14,083 nucleotides of DNA. Origin: Solirubrobacteraceae bacterium (GTDB taxonomy: Bacteria > Actinomycetota > Thermoleophilia > Solirubrobacterales > Solirubrobacteraceae). How positions within the stretch are numbered: position 1 is the stretch's first letter; the number at the start of each line of letters is the position of its first letter. The notes under the pieces were generated by a model. That model was not told where the DNA came from. It saw nothing but the letters and a program-made list of their open reading frames with translations, and ran no database searches. The stretch is taken from contig JAEMSV010000095.1 in assembly GCA_016462625.1 (NCBI GenBank), positions 1 to 14,083 of the forward strand, read 5' to 3'. Shown in pieces: positions 7,505 to 13,673 of this stretch. Both the position numbers and the translations under genes were made by a program.

Positions 7505-8446
7505 TCAGGTCGCGGATGCCCTCGGGTGGGCCGCGAAATACACGTCCTTCAGGCGATCCGCCGACAGGTGCGTGTACATCTGCGTCGTCGCGATGTCGGC
7601 GTGGCCGAGCATCTCCTGCACAGCGCGCAGATCGCAGCCCCCGGCGAGCAGATGCGTGGCGAACGTGTGGCGCAGCGTGTGCGGGCTCATCTTCTGGTCG
7701 AGCCCCGCGGCGCGGGCGTGGCGCTGGACGATCTTGTACAGCCCCTGGCGCGTCAGCCCCGTCCCGCGGCGGTTGACGAAGAGGTGGGCCTCCTCGTTGA
7801 CGCCGACGAGCGCCGGGCGGCCGCGGTCGAGCCACGCCTGCACGGCGGATACCGCCTCCCGGCCGATCGGGACGAGCCGCTCCTTGCTGCCCTTGCCCCG
7901 GGCGCGCAGAACACCGTGGCGCAGGTCGACGTCGCGCACCTCGAGGCCCGTGGCCTCGCTGGCCCGCAGGCCGCAGGCGTACATGACCTCCAGCAGCGCG
8001 CGATCGCGCAGCGCGGCAGGATCGGTGCCCTTCGGCGCCGTGAGCAGGCGCGCGACCTCGTCGCGGCTGAGAACCTGCGGCAGCTTCTGCGTGGCCCGCG
8101 GCGAGCGCAGGTCGGCCGTCGGATCGTGCGCCATGATCTGCTCGCGGCGCAGGTGGCGGTAGAACGACCGCAGGCACGCGGTCTTGCGCTGCAGCGTCGC
8201 ATGGGCCGCGGGCGGACGCTCCGCGTGACCGGTGGCGAGCTCGCTCAGGAACTTCGCGAGGTCCTGATGGCCCACCGTGGTCGCGTCGAGCTCCTCGCGC
8301 TGAAGGAACCCGCCGAACTGCAGGAGATCCGTGCGGTAGGCCTCGAGCGTGTTCCGCGACAGCCCACGCTCGAACTCGAGGTAGGCGAGGAAGTCCAGGA
8401 CGTGATGCTCGAATGGGCGCGCATCGACGGCAGCAGCAATGGCCAT
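7505..8446 (-). CDS. xerD: Tyrosine recombinase XerD/XerC
   Basis: A site-specific recombinase that resolves chromosome dimers at dif. The protein has 313 residues. The N-terminal SAM-like core-binding domain covers about 10-105 (FLAYLEFERGLSRNTLEAYR). The catalytic domain holds the full set: Arg161 (CGLRASE), Lys185 (GKGSKER), His256-x2-Arg259 (SPHTLRHTF), His282 (LGHADI) and nucleophile Tyr291 (TQMYTH). The ATG at 8446 has GGAGAA nine nt upstream. XerD rather than XerC is suggested by synteny, since actinobacterial xerD commonly follows pyrG and a Nudix gene. It heads a five-gene run (lipoprotein, deoB, cupin, mutM follow within 14 nt or less) and is divergent from the hydrolase-LuxR gene with 79 nt between. 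Not a phage integrase by context. Confidence 0.93.
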   Translation of the reverse strand: MAIAAAVDARPFEHHVLDFLAYLEFERGLSRNTLEAYRTDLLQFGGFLQREELDATTVGHQDLAKFLSELATGHAERPPAAHATLQRKTACLRSFYRHLRREQIMAHDPTADLRSPRATQKLPQVLSRDEVARLLTAPKGTDPAALRDRALLEVMYACGLRASEATGLEVRDVDLRHGVLRARGKGSKERLVPIGREAVSAVQAWLDRGRPALVGVNEEAHLFVNRRGTGLTRQGLYKIVQRHARAAGLDQKMSPHTLRHTFATHLLAGGCDLRAVQEMLGHADIATTQMYTHLSADRLKDVYFAAHPRASAT

Positions 8447-8499
8447 GCGGTGGGGTTCTCCGTCCCGGCCGTCTCGCCTGCGCGCTGCAAGGCGCCGTG

Positions 8500-8525
8500 C
8501 GGCCGCTCGCGTACATTTGCGGCCG
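8500..8525. promoter_or_regulatory. Inverted repeat bracketing a -10 box before the hydrolase-LuxR gene
   Basis: Arms CGGCCGC (8500-8506) and GCGGCCG (8519-8525) are a perfect 7-bp inverted repeat with a 12-nt spacer. The spacer contains TACATT (8512-8517), a -10-like box ending eight nt before the GTG at 8526. The layout suits a leaderless promoter with an operator over the -10, perhaps for autoregulation by the LuxR-type domain. CGGCCG is itself palindromic and common in such GC-rich DNA, so chance cannot be excluded. Confidence 0.4.
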
Positions 8526-9611
8526 GTGCCCGATCCGGCCGAACAGATCATCCGGTTCTGCCGTGTCGACGGCCACGCTGTCGCGTTCGCGACCGTCGGC
8601 ACCGGTCCGCCCCTCCTCGTCCCGGGGCCGTGGATCGGCCACGTCGAGCTCGACTGGACCCTGCCCCACGTCGCGGCATTCCTTCGCGGTCTGGCGCGCA
8701 CCCACACGGTCATCCGGTACGACCGGCTCGGTGTCGGCCTGTCCGACCGCGACGTCGAGCCGGAGGCGAAGTTCGGGTCCCCTCGGGAGCTGGCGGCCAT
8801 CGCGGCCATCCTCGAGCAAGTCGGTGCGACCGGCCCGATCGACGTCTTCGGCGTGTCCGCCGGGTGCGCAGCCGCCGTCGAGCTGGCCGCAGCCCAGCCG
8901 GCGCTGGTCCGCCGCATGGTGCTGTTCGGCGGGTTCGTCCAGGGCGAGCTCCTCGCCCCCGCCGACCTGCGCGACGCGATGCTCGCCACTGTGCACGCGC
9001 ACTGGGGCGCCGGCTCGCGCGTGCTGGCTGACGTCTGGCTCCCGGGCGCCGACACGAAGATGCGAGAGGCCTTCTCGACGCTGCAGCGGATGGCCGCGAC
9101 ACCCGAGGTGGCGGCCGCGAACCTCGCGACGATCTACCGCACCGACCTGCGTGACATCCTGCCCTCCGCGACCGCGCCGGCGCTCGTCCTCCACCGCCGC
9201 GACGACCGCGCTGCGCCCTTCGCACAGGGCCGGGACCTCGCCGCCCGCCTCCCGAACGCCCAGTTCATCCCGCTCGACGGCGCGATGCACCCGCCCTGGC
9301 TCGACGACCGCGAGGCCGTCCTGCGGGAGATGCGCGCCTTCCTGACGCCCGGGGCACCGGCCGATCCGGAGCTCGTGCCCCTCCCTGACCCGGTGGCACC
9401 GATCCCGTTGCCCGGAGGCGATCCACTCAGTGAACGCGAGCGCGAGGTCCTACGGCTGGTCGCCGAAGGGATGAACGACGGCGAGATCGCCGAGCGCCTA
9501 GTGGTCAGCCCGCACACCGTGCATCGGCACGTCGCGAACATCCGTACGAAGCTCGGGCAGTCGTCCCGCGCCGCCGCCGCCGCGCACGCGGCACGGCACG
9601 GACTGATCTAA
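8526..9611 (+). CDS. Alpha/beta hydrolase fused to a LuxR-type DNA-binding domain
   Basis: A 361-residue two-domain regulator. Residues about 7-273 form an alpha/beta hydrolase: LLVPGPWIGHVELDW near the oxyanion hole, RYDRLGVGLSD (64-74), nucleophile elbow GVSAG with Ser111, acid Asp226 or Asp227 (HRRDDRA), and His255 (DGAMHPPW). The triad looks intact. A Pro-rich linker (about 274-298) leads to a GerE/LuxR helix-turn-helix (299-361): LSEREREVLRLVAEGMNDGEIAERL then SPHTVHRHVANIRTKLG. The likely role is a transcription factor that senses, and may hydrolyse, a small ester or lactone; the ligand is unknown. The GTG at 8526 is chosen because it directly follows a TACATT box and precedes the fold. 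Its TAA overlaps the stop of the convergent patatin-like gene by three bases. This domain order is known in actinobacteria, so the architecture is uncommon rather than new. Confidence 0.9.
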   Translation: MPDPAEQIIRFCRVDGHAVAFATVGTGPPLLVPGPWIGHVELDWTLPHVAAFLRGLARTHTVIRYDRLGVGLSDRDVEPEAKFGSPRELAAIAAILEQVGATGPIDVFGVSAGCAAAVELAAAQPALVRRMVLFGGFVQGELLAPADLRDAMLATVHAHWGAGSRVLADVWLPGADTKMREAFSTLQRMAATPEVAAANLATIYRTDLRDILPSATAPALVLHRRDDRAAPFAQGRDLAARLPNAQFIPLDGAMHPPWLDDREAVLREMRAFLTPGAPADPELVPLPDPVAPIPLPGGDPLSEREREVLRLVAEGMNDGEIAERLVVSPHTVHRHVANIRTKLGQSSRAAAAAHAARHGLI

Positions 9612-10486
9612 CGAACCAGGGCCGGGGCGAGTTCCCGCCCGCGGGTGCGACCGGCGCGAACCGCCTTCCGCGCCCGCGCCCCGCTGAACGGATCGGGGCC
9701 CATCGCATCGAGGTCCTCCGGCCCAGCACGCATCACGATGACCAGGCGCCCGGCCGCCCGCAGGCGCTCGACCTCATCCTCGAGCGCGTCGGCCCACAGG
9801 AGCTCGGCGGTGCCCGGCGCGGGCGCCTGGACGCCCGGCGTGATGACGAGCACCGCGTGGAGCCGGTGCGGCAGCAGGGCATCGGCGTTGGTCGCGGACC
9901 CGAGCGCCCCATCGACGCACGCCCGCCCGGCGACGCGGACGGGCGCCTTCAGGGTGGGGATCGCCCGTGAAGCAGCGACCGCCCGCGCCAGGGCCACGTC
10001 GTAGCCCGCGTCGAGCACCAGCCGCCGGCCTCGCTCCGCGTCGATCGTGGCAATCCGCAGGGCCGCCGGCCAGTCCTGCGCGTCGACGAGCCGCTCTGCG
10101 ATCCACGCCACGTCGGCCTCCTCACCGTTGACCCCCGCTGCGACGGCCGCGGCGCCGAACGCCCGGCGCCGTTCGCCCAGATCTGCCCCGGCGTCGGCCC
10201 ATGCCGCGGCGAACACGTCGAAGACCGACCCGTCGTCCACTCTCGCGGGCTCAGCGTCAACAGGACGGGACTCGTGTGCCGCGGCGTCCTCCCGAGGATC
10301 CGCCCCGCCGGCGAGGCGAGCCGCCACGAGCGCGCCGGCCGACGTTCCGAGGATCACCGGAGCGTCACGGAGGTCCAGACCCTCGTCGGCGAGCCCGGCG
10401 AGGACGCCGACCTCCCACGCGATGGCGCGCTCGCCGCCGGCCCCGAGCACGACCCCGACGTCGGAGGCGCCGTCGACGATGCTCAT
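9608..10486 (-). CDS. Patatin-like phospholipase family protein
   Basis: A 292-residue Ser/Asp-dyad acyl hydrolase. Oxyanion segment GAGGERAIAWEVGVL (15-29), where the usual G-G-G-x-R-G is altered to GAGGERA; nucleophile elbow LGTSAG with Ser49; dyad Asp192 in DGA (192-194), the place of the family DGG/DGA. Patatin-like proteins hydrolyse acyl chains from lipids; the substrate here cannot be told. No signal peptide or membrane helix, so cytosolic. The ATG at 10486 overlaps the methyltransferase stop (ATGA); the open frame above it is antisense-type shadow of that gene. The TAG shares three bases with the TAA of the facing hydrolase-LuxR gene. The run of acidic and Ala-rich residues at about 60-125 is the lid-like variable region. 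Confidence 0.88.
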   Translation of the reverse strand: MSIVDGASDVGVVLGAGGERAIAWEVGVLAGLADEGLDLRDAPVILGTSAGALVAARLAGGADPREDAAAHESRPVDAEPARVDDGSVFDVFAAAWADAGADLGERRRAFGAAAVAAGVNGEEADVAWIAERLVDAQDWPAALRIATIDAERGRRLVLDAGYDVALARAVAASRAIPTLKAPVRVAGRACVDGALGSATNADALLPHRLHAVLVITPGVQAPAPGTAELLWADALEDEVERLRAAGRLVIVMRAGPEDLDAMGPDPFSGARARKAVRAGRTRGRELAPALVR

Positions 10487-11124
10487 GCGAGTGTCGCCCT
10501 GCCGATGGCGAGCGGCCCGACGATGCGCGGCATCCCGCGCCACTCGTCGCTGATGAGCTCGTCGAGGGCGAGCCCGCCGGACCGCAGCGCGGAGACCGTC
10601 TCGCGATCGCAGCGGCAGCCCTCTGCCCAAATCGCCCACGGCGCCGCGAGCCGTTGCTGCCAGCGCGACCGGCGCGGGTCGTCGGACAGAACGTGCTCGA
10701 TGAAGAGCAGCTGCCCGTCGGGCCGCAGCACACGGCGGATCTCGGCGATCGCGTCGCCCGCGTCGGGCACCGTGCACAGAACCAGCGTGCTCACGACCGT
10801 GTCGAAGCTCGCATCCTCGAACGGCAGGGCGTCCGCGCCCGCGTCCACCACGCGCACATCGCGCCCGTCACGGGCCGCCCGCCGCGCAAGCCGGGCCCGC
10901 ATCCCCGGCTCGGGCTCGGTGATGACGACCTCGTCGAGGCCAGGCGGGTAGTGCGAGAGGTTCAGGCCGGTCCCCGCGCCGATCTCCAGGACACGGCCTC
11001 GCGCTCGAGCGAGCAGGTCGGCGCGGCGATCGCGCATCCCGCGGCGTTCGCCGAGCGCGAGGACGGGCTCGTAGATCGCGCTGCTGATGCGCGAGGACAG
11101 GCTGGGCGTGTCGGTGGTCTTCAT
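10483..11124 (-). CDS. SAM-dependent methyltransferase, METTL7/TMT1-like
   Basis: A 213-residue class I methyltransferase. Motif I VLEIGAGTGLN (45-55) binds SAM; motif II acid is Glu70 (VITEPEP); motif III/IV is DASFDTVVSTLVLCTVPD (104-121); then RRVLRPDGQLLFIEHV (130-145). The later segment RWQQRLAAPWAIWAEGCRCDRET (154-176, only parts matter: WQQ, W, GC, R-x2) closely recalls human METTL7A/B (TMT1), which methylate thiols. The bacterial substrate could be a thiol, lipid or quinone; this is inference from remembered family sequence. The ATG at 11124 has GGAGG close upstream (4-nt spacing) and overlaps the stop of the broken MFS frame (ATGA); its own stop overlaps the patatin-like start. So the three once formed a coupled unit. 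Confidence 0.88.
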   Translation of the reverse strand: MKTTDTPSLSSRISSAIYEPVLALGERRGMRDRRADLLARARGRVLEIGAGTGLNLSHYPPGLDEVVITEPEPGMRARLARRAARDGRDVRVVDAGADALPFEDASFDTVVSTLVLCTVPDAGDAIAEIRRVLRPDGQLLFIEHVLSDDPRRSRWQQRLAAPWAIWAEGCRCDRETVSALRSGGLALDELISDEWRGMPRIVGPLAIGRATLA

Positions 11125-11800
11125 GGCTCCTCCGGAGCTGGATGGTTGACCCGCTGAGTTCTACGGTCGCCCGCCGCCGGCCGCATCGCCCACATCGGCC
11201 ATCTGGAGCTCAGATGGCGCATCCCGGCCATCGGCCGAGCGCCGAGCACCGCCAGCCGGCACGCCGCCGCGAGCATTGGCACCAGCCCAGCGATCAGCAG
11301 CGTCCCGCGCGTCCCCCCGACGGCCAGCAGGCCACCCGTCAGCGCCGTGGCCACCAGCTCGGCCGCGTTCCGCGCGGCGCCGTACGCGGCGAACGCGCGC
11401 CCGTGGGCGACCGACGGCACGCGGCGCTGGATCACCGCACGGACGAGCGTGTTCTTCGCGCCATGGCCGACGCCGCCCAGCAGGTACCCGGCGACGGCCA
11501 CCGGGACGATCGCCCACACCGTCTGCGCCGCCATCCCGCCCCCCTGCCAGCGCGAGGGCGAGCAGCGCGCCCACCGGCTGCCATCGCTCCGGGACGCGCC
11601 CCGCAAGCCCCATCGCGCCCATGACCATTCCGCCAAGATCACGCCGTACGCGGCCCCGCCGGCTCCGAGGACGTCGATGACGTAGACCACATCCGCTGTG
11701 ATCGAGGCCGAGATCACGAGCAGCGCGGCGATCGCCGCGCCGACGACCGGGCGCAGGACGGGTCGTCCAGCAGGTGCCTCGCCCCCTCTCTAGCCCGGAT
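11121..11800 (-). pseudogene. Decayed C-terminal half of an MFS transporter
   Basis: The minus strand encodes the second half of a major facilitator efflux protein, but in pieces. EGARHLLDDP (about 11788-11760) is in one frame; VLRPVVGAAIAALLVISASI and on to GVILA continue in another after a 1-nt deletion near 11760. A second 1-nt deletion near 11632 moves the message to GMVMGAMGLAGRVPERWQPV, and a 1-nt insertion in or by the C6 run at 11539-11544 restores the earlier frame, giving MAAQTVWAIVPVAVAGYLLG, HGRAFAAYGAARNAAELVA and further helices. The last two events cancel, leaving an open frame of 198 codons from a GTG at 11717 to the TGA at 11121, with about 30 scrambled residues. Helices 1-6 are absent: nothing MFS-like lies between 11800 and the Nudix gene. 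The fragment's stop overlaps the methyltransferase ATG. Confidence 0.82.
11198..11218. promoter_or_regulatory. 21-nt interrupted palindrome upstream of the methyltransferase
   Basis: Arms GCCATCTG (11198-11205) and CAGATGGC (11211-11218) match perfectly over eight bases around the 5-nt loop GAGCT. It lies 74-94 nt before the methyltransferase ATG, in the tail of the broken MFS frame beyond its last membrane helix. It could be an operator for a dimeric regulator or an RNA hairpin; no T-run follows on either strand, which argues against an intrinsic terminator. Confidence 0.45.
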
Positions 11801-11956
11801 GGACCTCTCGTCGCGCACCGCCGGCCGACGGCCTACTCCGAGCTGGGCAGGTGGGCTCCTTCGGTCCATGATCGCTCGAAGGTACGCCGGGCCGGGCGCC
11901 GCTCTTCCCCTCATCCGGCCAGCTTCGGAGATGGCCCGATCAGGCCAGGCGGGCCG
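11801..11956. other. 156-nt gap without a gene
   Basis: Between the Nudix stop and the MFS remnant. No convincing coding frame: a 66-codon minus-strand frame starting at 11914 only picks up MFS-like sequence at its end (RAREGARHLLDDP). A 5-bp hairpin TGGCC/GGCCA at 11932-11947, 10-25 nt beyond the Nudix stop, is too weak to call a terminator. The gap probably marks where the front half of the transporter gene was lost. Confidence 0.6.
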
Positions 11957-12499
11957 CTACGCGGCTTCGCGCGCGCGGCGGAACATCAACAGCCCGATGA
12001 GCGTCTTCGCGTCCGTCGTCGCCTCGATGGCGGCGTCAAGCTCGTCCAGCGGCCAGCGCACAATCTCGATGCGCTCGTCCTCCTCGCCGGTCTCGGGCCG
12101 CTCGACCTCGGTCAGGCCCGTCGCGAAGAACACGTGCAGCTCCTCGTTGCTGAAGCCCACGCTCGTGAAGTACGTCGTCGCGTGCTGCCACGCGCTCGCG
12201 GCCAGGCCGAGCTCCTCGGCGAGCTCGCGCCTCGCACAGTCCTGCGGCGACTCGCCGGGCTGGTCCATTCGGCCGGCGCAGATCTCCAGGATGTCGGACC
12301 GGCCGACGATCTCGCGGGGCTGCCGGACGAGCCAGAGCGTGCTGTCGTCGTACGCGACGATCGCGACCGCGCCGCCGTGGACCACGTTCTCCCGCTCGAC
12401 GACCTCACCGTCCTCGAACTCGTACCGCTCACGGACGACGTCGAAGATCCGCCCGTGGAACACGGTCTCGCCGGTGAGACGTTCGAAGCGCTGACTCAT
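11957..12499 (-). CDS. Nudix hydrolase, ADP-ribose pyrophosphatase type
   Basis: A 180-residue Nudix enzyme likely to split ADP-ribose into AMP and ribose 5-phosphate. The Nudix box spans about 76-99: GRMDQPGE then x7 then RELAEELG, with the metal-binding Glu residues in REL-x-EE. There are six rather than five residues between the first Gly and Glu, which matches the ADP-ribose pyrophosphatases of other actinobacteria (recalled from the M. tuberculosis Rv1700 type). Before it, LEICAG replaces the usual E-(I/L)-P-A-G. ENVVHGGAVAIVAYDD and LVRQPRE (57-63) are typical of the ADPRase subgroup. The ATG at 12499 is preferred to an upstream start at 12541, which would add 14 non-conserved residues and overlap the peptidase gene. 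It lies 28 nt after the peptidase stop on the same strand. Confidence 0.92.
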   Translation of the reverse strand: MSQRFERLTGETVFHGRIFDVVRERYEFEDGEVVERENVVHGGAVAIVAYDDSTLWLVRQPREIVGRSDILEICAGRMDQPGESPQDCARRELAEELGLAASAWQHATTYFTSVGFSNEELHVFFATGLTEVERPETGEEDERIEIVRWPLDELDAAIEATTDAKTLIGLLMFRRAREAA

Positions 12500-12527
12500 G
12501 GCCGAACAGGCTCGCAGAGTCCGCCGG

Positions 12528-13673
12528 TCAGGGCGCGGCACACGCGTCGAGGAGGGCGAACGTCACGTCGAGCATGCCCTCGAGCGCCGCGACGGCCACC
12601 CGTTCGTCCGGCTGGTGGTTGCGCTCCGTGCCGTTGGCGAGGTTCGTGCACGCCACGCCCTGAACCTCCAGCGCCGCGGCGTCGGATCCGCCGCCGGTGA
12701 CGATCCGCGTGGGCGCGTATCCGCACGCCGAGAGCGCCTCCTCGGCGGCGAGCACCGCCGGCGCCTGCGGCCGGTGGCGGTACCCGGTGAACAGCCGCTC
12801 GACGTCGATGTCGACGTCGCACGGCGCGGACGGGTCGTTCGCCGCGTCCTGGAGGTGATGCACGAGCTCACCGACGAGCTCCTCGGCCCGGGTCTCGTCC
12901 AGCGACCGGCACTCTCCCAACACGGTGCACCACTCGGGCACGACGTTGGTCGCCCCGGCGTACCCGCCCTGGATGTGGCCGACGTTCGCGGTGGTCTGGT
13001 CGTCGAGCCGGCCCAGCGGCATCGAGGCGATCGCCCGAGACGCCGCCAGGACCGCCGAGCTGCCGGCCTCGGGCCGGATCCCGGCGTGGGCGGCCTTCCC
13101 GTGGAACGTCGCGAGGAAGCGGTAGTAGGTGGGCGCGGCGACGATGATCTCGCCGATCGGCGTGGCGTGGTCGAACACGTAGCCCCAGTCGCTCTGGAGG
13201 ACGTGCGCGTCGAACGCCTTGGCGCCGGCGAGGGCGTCCTCCTCGGCGACGGTGAAGAGCAGCTCCAGTCCAACCGGCGCACCTTCGACCGCCACGCGCC
13301 GCGCCACCTCGAGCACGACGGCGACGGCCGCTTTGTTGTCCGCGCCGAGGATCCCGTCGTTGCGGTTGATCCACGCGTCGTCCTCGATGACCGGCTCGAT
13401 CGGCGCGCTCTGGGGCACCGTGTCGAGGTGGGTGCACAGCAGGATGGTCCGGCCCTCGGGGTCGCGGCCGGGCATCCGCGCGAGCAGGTTGCCCGCGGTG
13501 CCGCCGAGCCGCGCGCCGGCGTCGTCCTCGTCGACGCTCAGGCCCAGGCCGGTGAGCTCCGCGGTCACCCGGTCGGCCATCGCGCGCTCCGAGCCCGTCG
13601 GGCTCGGAATCGCGCACAGCTCCGCGAAGGTCTCGTTCAGCCTCCGCCGCTCCGCCGGTGAAGCGGGTCTCAC
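12528..13673 (-). CDS. M20 family metallopeptidase, PepT-like
   Basis: A dizinc aminopeptidase, 381 residues, probably a cytosolic tri- or oligopeptidase. Metal ligands and base can be placed: His82 and Asp84 (CTHLDTVP), bridging Asp112 ([12 protein letters not shown]), general base Glu144 and ligand Glu145 ([10 protein letters not shown]), Asp168 (FDHATP) and C-terminal His353 (RNHQPDE). The lid/dimerisation domain is about 182-300, with [12 protein letters not shown] (191-202) carrying the His that reaches across the dimer. The set HLDTVP ... DNKAA ... EED fits the PepT/PepT-like branch rather than DapE or ArgE. The start is a GTG at 13673 that overlaps the pyrG stop by four nt (GTGA), so translation is coupled to CTP synthase. 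The substrate is not shown by sequence. Confidence 0.92.
   Translation of the reverse strand: MRPASPAERRRLNETFAELCAIPSPTGSERAMADRVTAELTGLGLSVDEDDAGARLGGTAGNLLARMPGRDPEGRTILLCTHLDTVPQSAPIEPVIEDDAWINRNDGILGADNKAAVAVVLEVARRVAVEGAPVGLELLFTVAEEDALAGAKAFDAHVLQSDWGYVFDHATPIGEIIVAAPTYYRFLATFHGKAAHAGIRPEAGSSAVLAASRAIASMPLGRLDDQTTANVGHIQGGYAGATNVVPEWCTVLGECRSLDETRAEELVGELVHHLQDAANDPSAPCDVDIDVERLFTGYRHRPQAPAVLAAEEALSACGYAPTRIVTGGGSDAAALEVQGVACTNLANGTERNHQPDERVAVAALEGMLDVTFALLDACAAP

Noticed and set aside
4652..7776. Two long plus-strand open frames opposite mutM, cupin, deoB and the lipoprotein
   Set aside because: They lie wholly antisense to genes with clear catalytic motifs and show no recognisable protein features.
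7505..8446. Reading the tyrosine recombinase as an integrase of a mobile element
   Set aside because: Length, motifs and placement by pyrG/Nudix fit the housekeeping Xer recombinase; no att-like repeats or phage genes nearby.
7491..9290. Minus-strand upstream extension of the lipoprotein frame across xerD and the hydrolase gene
   Set aside because: Low-complexity shadow sequence; the signal peptide beginning at 7490 marks the true start.
10487..10777. Upstream extension of the patatin-like frame
   Set aside because: Overlaps the methyltransferase in another frame; the ATG at 10486 with an ATGA junction is the sound start.
11161..11680. Plus-strand Pro/Arg-rich open frames opposite the MFS relic
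   Set aside because: No domain or start signal; composition is that of antisense shadow.
11932..11947. Hairpin TGGCC/GGCCA after the Nudix gene as terminator
   Set aside because: Only a 5-bp stem and no T-run; common by chance at this GC content.
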